Below are positions 61,005-64,000 of a DNA stretch of 64,000 nt, piece by piece (within the stretch, counting starts at the first letter, position 1; each line of letters begins with the position of its first letter). The translations under genes were made by a program, and so were the position numbers. Source of the DNA: Pseudomonas sp. UMAB-08 (GTDB taxonomy: Bacteria; Pseudomonadota; Gammaproteobacteria; Pseudomonadales; Pseudomonadaceae); NCBI RefSeq assembly GCF_900095225.1, contig NZ_LT607434.1, positions 1 through 64,000 on the forward strand. The letters are read 5' to 3'. The notes below the pieces were generated by a model, which had not been told where the DNA came from, ran no database searches, and saw only the letters and a program-made list of their open reading frames with translations.

Positions 61005-61535
61005 ATGCATCTTCAAGCGCTGTTCCTCGCAGGACTGAGCGGTGATGAAACGGCCTACCGGACGTTTCTTTCTGAATTGAGCACGCATCTACGCGGTTTT
61101 CTCAGGGCGCGGCTTCAGAGCCAGCCGGGCGAAATTGAAGATCTGCTGCAAGAGGTATTGCTGGCCGTGCATAACGGACGCCAGACATACCGAGTCGAGC
61201 AGCCTTTGACCGCCTGGGTTTTCGCCATTGCGCGCTATAAACTCACGGATCTTTTTCGGGCACGTTCGCGTCACGATGTATTCCATGATTCCATCGACGA
61301 TGCGATGGAGCTGTTTGCCGAGCCACATCTAGAGCCTGAGCAGGCTAGCCGCGACCTGGACAAACTGCTTGAGCAGTTACCGGACCGTCAGCGCCTACCT
61401 ATCATGCACGTGAAGCTCGAGGGGTTGTCGGTCACAGAAACAGCTCGGGTGACGGGATTGTCCGAGTCGGCGGTAAAGATTGGCGTACACCGAGGGCTCA
61501 AAGCCCTGGCGGCAAAGATCCGAGGCACACGATGA
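61005..61535 (+). CDS. ECF RNA polymerase sigma factor (SigF-like, NrsF-linked)
   Basis: 176 residues from the ATG at 61005 (190 if started at 60963, which overlaps the mapped promoter motif). Region 2: SQPGEIEDLLQEVLLAVHNGRQTY and PLTAWVFAIARYKLTDLFRARSR. Region 4: LEQLPDRQRLPIMHVKLEGLSVTETARVTGLSESAVKIGVHRGLKAL. It is complete. The stop overlaps the start of the anti-sigma gene (ATGA). In Caulobacter and other bacteria such sigma factors, restrained by a NrsF membrane protein, turn on bufferin genes under copper or chromate stress. A promoter-like motif in front of it implies autoregulation. Confidence 0.85.
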   Translation: MHLQALFLAGLSGDETAYRTFLSELSTHLRGFLRARLQSQPGEIEDLLQEVLLAVHNGRQTYRVEQPLTAWVFAIARYKLTDLFRARSRHDVFHDSIDDAMELFAEPHLEPEQASRDLDKLLEQLPDRQRLPIMHVKLEGLSVTETARVTGLSESAVKIGVHRGLKALAAKIRGTR

Positions 61536-62173
61536 AAACTGATGATCTTGTTTCACTACTCGCCACTGGCGTCACACCGATAGACCGGTGGGCGCTTGCC
61601 AAGCGCTTCGGCATCGCCGTGCTGATTGGAATACTCGGTGCGAGTCTGCTGGTGGTTTCGACCCTGGGTATGCGCGCAGACCTCGTCCAAGTCTCGGCAA
61701 CGGCAACTTTCTGGGCAAAAATCGCGTTCCCTCTAAGCTTGATTCTCGGGGCCCTGATGATGGTGACGCGCTTGGCCAGACCCGGGATGAGCAGCGGACG
61801 CGGCGGATTACTGATCAGCGCTACGGTCGCCGCGGTCTGGTTGAGCGGGTTTTATGTGCTGGCCGTCGCGGTGCCCAGCGCACGGGTCTCTATGCTACTC
61901 GGCAAAACATGGCGAGTGTGTGCGCTGAATATCATGCTGCTCTCGATCCCCGGATTCATCGCGGTGTTCTAGGTCCTGAGAGGCCTTGCCCCGACCCGTC
62001 TGGCGCTGACCGGCGCGAGTGGCGGCTTGCTCGCGGGATCGATGGCGACCCTCGCCTATTGCCTCCACTGCCCCGAGATGGAAGTGCCTTTCTGGGGTGT
62101 CTAGTACGCACTTGGCATGTTGGTACCGACTGCAATCGGCGCAGCATTGGGGCCACGCTGTCTGCGCTGGTAG
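61532..62173 (+). pseudogene. NrsF-type (DUF1109) anti-sigma membrane protein with two in-frame TAG codons
   Basis: The frame opens MKTDDLVSLLATGVTPIDRWALAKRF and encodes four membrane helices, then TAG at 61970-61972. In the same frame it continues VLRGLAPTRLALTGASGGLLAGS...LHCPEMEVPFWGV, a second TAG at 62102-62104, YALGMLVPTAIGAALGPRCLRW and a final TAG at 62171. Without the stops the 213-residue product would have six helices and the family's RGLAPTR, HCPE and LGP motifs. Family members as I recall them have Trp at both stop positions (TGG to TAG). The 146-residue product lacks the last two helices, so sigma release may be constitutive. Confidence 0.75.
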
Positions 62174-62197
62174 ACCACGCATTCGAGCTGATTGGCA

Positions 62198-62245
62198 TAA
62201 AAAACGGACAGCTCGACGACTCGAGTTGCCCGTTATTTTTTGCGG
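62198..62245. terminator. Bidirectional terminator between nrsF remnant and mmsB
   Basis: AACGG-CA-CTCGA stem with CGAC loop and complement, A6 on one side and T6 on the other; it serves mmsB on the minus strand. Confidence 0.8.
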
Positions 62246-62253
62246 GAGACGCT

Positions 62254-63141
62254 TTACTCAGCCTTGCGATACGACTCGATAATCGCCGAGAAGTCTTTGC
62301 CGCCTTCGCCGCGCAAGCTCATCGCCTGATACAGCTGTTGCGCCACCGCGCCGAGAATCACCGGCTGATGGGCAACCCGTGCGGCTTCGGTCGCCAAGCC
62401 CAAATCCTTGAGCATCAGTTCCGCCCCGAAGCCGCCGGTATAGCCACGCGAAGCTGGCGCGGTTTCGACGATGCCCGGCCATGGGTTGTAGACTTCGGAA
62501 CTCCAGCAACGCCCGGTGGAGCTGTTGATGATGCCGGCCAGAACGCCGGTATCGATCCCCAGCGAATTGCCCAGGGCCATGGCTTCGGCCACGCCGATCA
62601 TGGAAATCCCCAGCAGCATGTTGTTGCAGATCTTGGCGATCTGCCCGGTGCCGACGTCGCCGCAGTGGACGATATTCTTGCCCATCTGCGCCAATATCGG
62701 TTTCAGTACTTCGAAGTGTTCTGCGCTGGCGCCAACCATGAAGGTCAGGGTCCCGGCTTGCGCACCGCCCGTGCCACCGGAAACAGGGGCATCCCCCAGC
62801 ACCACGCCTTGCTTGGCCGCAGTCGCCGCGACATCGCGGATGGTCTGTGGATCGATGGTGCTGCAATCCACTGCGGGCACCCCTTGGGCGATGCCGGCCA
62901 GCACGCCGTCTTCATTCAAGTACACGCTGCGCACGTGTGCGGCAGCCGGCAGCATGGTGATGACCAGCTCACTGCCCTGCGCCGCATCCTTGGGCGAGGC
63001 GCTGATGTGACCACCCAGTGCGGCGAGCTCGGCCAGTACTGTCTGGTTGAGGTCAAACAGGTTCAACTGATGACCGGCCTTGATCAAGTTGCGGGCCATG
63101 GGCGCGCCCATGTTACCGAGGCCGATAAATGCAATTTTCAT
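62254..63141 (-). CDS. mmsB: 3-hydroxyisobutyrate dehydrogenase
   Basis: A 295-residue NAD-dependent beta-hydroxyacid dehydrogenase of valine degradation, oxidising 3-hydroxyisobutyrate to methylmalonate semialdehyde. The Rossmann start is KIAFIGLGNMGAPMA, the substrate loop DAPVSGGTGGAQAG, the catalytic Lys in GQIAKICNNMLL, and the C-terminal KDLGLATEAA. It lies 22 bp after mmsA, the usual mmsAB order, and ends before a strong terminator. Confidence 0.96.
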   Translation of the reverse strand: MKIAFIGLGNMGAPMARNLIKAGHQLNLFDLNQTVLAELAALGGHISASPKDAAQGSELVITMLPAAAHVRSVYLNEDGVLAGIAQGVPAVDCSTIDPQTIRDVAATAAKQGVVLGDAPVSGGTGGAQAGTLTFMVGASAEHFEVLKPILAQMGKNIVHCGDVGTGQIAKICNNMLLGISMIGVAEAMALGNSLGIDTGVLAGIINSSTGRCWSSEVYNPWPGIVETAPASRGYTGGFGAELMLKDLGLATEAARVAHQPVILGAVAQQLYQAMSLRGEGGKDFSAIIESYRKAE

Positions 63142-63163
63142 AATCGTTCTCCTGTCAGGCGAC

Positions 63164-64000
63164 TTAGCGCAGGTTGATCGTGGTGTTCACGCCATCGTTC
63201 ACGCTGTCATCGTCGAACCAGCGGCTGGTGACGGTTTTGGTCTGAGTGTAGAACTGCACGACTTGCTTGCCGTACGGACCCAGATCACCGAGTTTCGAAC
63301 CACGCGAGCCGGTGAAGCTGAAGGATGGGACAGGCACCGGGATCGGAATGTTGATACCCACTTGGCCGACATCAATCTCACTCTGGAACTTGCGCGCTGC
63401 CGCCCCGCTTTGGGTAAACAGGCCTGTGCCGTTGCCGTACGGGTTGGCGTTGACCAGGGCAATCGCCTGATCGAGGGTGTCGACTTCCAGCACGACCAGT
63501 ACCGGGCCGAAGATCTCCTGGGTGTAGATCTGCATCTCGGTGGTCACGCCCGAGAACAAGGTTGGGCCAACGAAGTTACCGTCTTCAAACCCGGGTACCG
63601 AGACGTTGCGACCATCCAGCTCCAGCTTGGCGCCTTCGCGGATACCGCTTTCGATCAGGCCCAACACACGTTCCTTGGCCCGCTTGGAAATCACCGGACC
63701 CACATCAGTACCGGCTTCGCTACCGGCGTTGACCTTGAGTTTCTGCGCAAGAGCCTTGAGGTCTGGCAGCCATTGTTTTGCCGCGCCCACCAACACCACC
63801 ACAGACGTCGCCATACAGCGCTGACCGGCGGCACCGAAGCCGGCACCGACCAATGCATTCAGGGTCTGCTCGCGATTGGCATCGGGCAGCACCACGGCGT
63901 GGTTTTTCGCGCCCATCATTGATTGCACGCGTTTGCCGTGCTGACCAGCCAGGTTATAAACGTGAGTACCCACTGCGGTCGAACCGACGAAGGACACGGC
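63164..64000 (-). CDS. mmsA: Methylmalonate-semialdehyde dehydrogenase, C-terminal part
   Basis: The frame is open to the window edge, so about 279 codons of the C-terminal half are present and the start lies beyond 64000. AVSFVGSTAVGTHVY (cofactor site), MMGAKNHAVVLPDA and the catalytic Cys in GAAGQRCMATSVVV are typical of CoA-dependent MmsA, which makes propionyl-CoA from methylmalonate semialdehyde. It precedes mmsB on the same strand, so the pair acts in valine degradation. Confidence 0.94.
   Translation of the reverse strand, partial: AVSFVGSTAVGTHVYNLAGQHGKRVQSMMGAKNHAVVLPDANREQTLNALVGAGFGAAGQRCMATSVVVLVGAAKQWLPDLKALAQKLKVNAGSEAGTDVGPVISKRAKERVLGLIESGIREGAKLELDGRNVSVPGFEDGNFVGPTLFSGVTTEMQIYTQEIFGPVLVVLEVDTLDQAIALVNANPYGNGTGLFTQSGAAARKFQSEIDVGQVGINIPIPVPVPSFSFTGSRGSKLGDLGPYGKQVVQFYTQTKTVTSRWFDDDSVNDGVNTTINLR

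Noticed and set aside
1..64000. rRNA operons, complete tRNA genes, insertion sequences
   Set aside because: No rRNA-like blocks, full cloverleafs or transposase frames were seen; the only recombinase is the integrase at 230.

Overview
The window reads as chromosome of a fluorescens-type Pseudomonas. It is GC-rich and coding-dense. Several blocks keep gene orders I remember from P. aeruginosa: roxR-roxS-SIMPL protein-dppA/opdP/dppBCDF (PA4493-PA4506), PepSY oxidoreductase-piuA-piuC-Sel1 protein-speC (PA4513-PA4519), a four-gene opuC transporter and prfC. PA numbers and species are from memory, not from a search.

Layout. 1-5.26 kb is a mobile edge. It holds a phage-type excisionase and tyrosine integrase, a degraded tmRNA (ssrA) 3' end, about 1.2 kb without a recognisable gene, a chemoreceptor, a second copy of the att-like/terminator repeat, and a 5'-truncated DUF2845 gene. 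5.4-12.1 kb holds a small exported protein, a second chemoreceptor, an HD-GYP response regulator and a large hybrid PAS kinase. 12.6-16.05 kb is the cat operon (catBCA with divergent catR) for catechol breakdown by the beta-ketoadipate pathway. 16.1-23.95 kb is a D-galactarate/D-glucarate operon (kdgD, semialdehyde dehydrogenase, MFS permease, garD, OprD porin) with a GntR regulator and two related palindromic operators. 24-28.7 kb has an ABC exporter, roxRS and a SIMPL protein. A Het-C-domain gene (28.9-30.5 kb) sits between the SIMPL gene and the peptide importer (30.7-41.6 kb). 41.7-48.0 kb is iron acquisition. 48.1-50.4 kb encodes an AT-richer two-component pore-forming toxin of the XaxAB/YaxAB type. 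50.5-57.5 kb has speC with a possible attenuator leader, the opuC osmoprotectant importer and prfC. 57.6-59.9 kb has a LysR regulator, mdaB and a cupin. The window ends with mmsB and a partial mmsA.

The most striking locus is 60.2-62.2 kb. An ECF sigma factor is followed by a NrsF-type (DUF1109) anti-sigma gene carrying two in-frame TAG codons. Divergently lies a bufferin/DUF2282-like gene whose N-terminal half is a 60-bp tandem repeat and whose Cys-rich domain is cut off by an in-frame TAA. Two divergent copies of GTAACC-N16-CGAA, with identical bases extending past the core, mark the promoters of both arms. One copy overlaps the first ATG of the sigma gene, so the real start is probably at 61005. 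This looks like an autoregulated copper/metal-stress sigma system in decay, with an intact sigma factor and a broken brake.

The two accessory cytotoxicity-type insertions (Het-C and XaxAB) lie in otherwise conserved backbone with no visible mobility genes.
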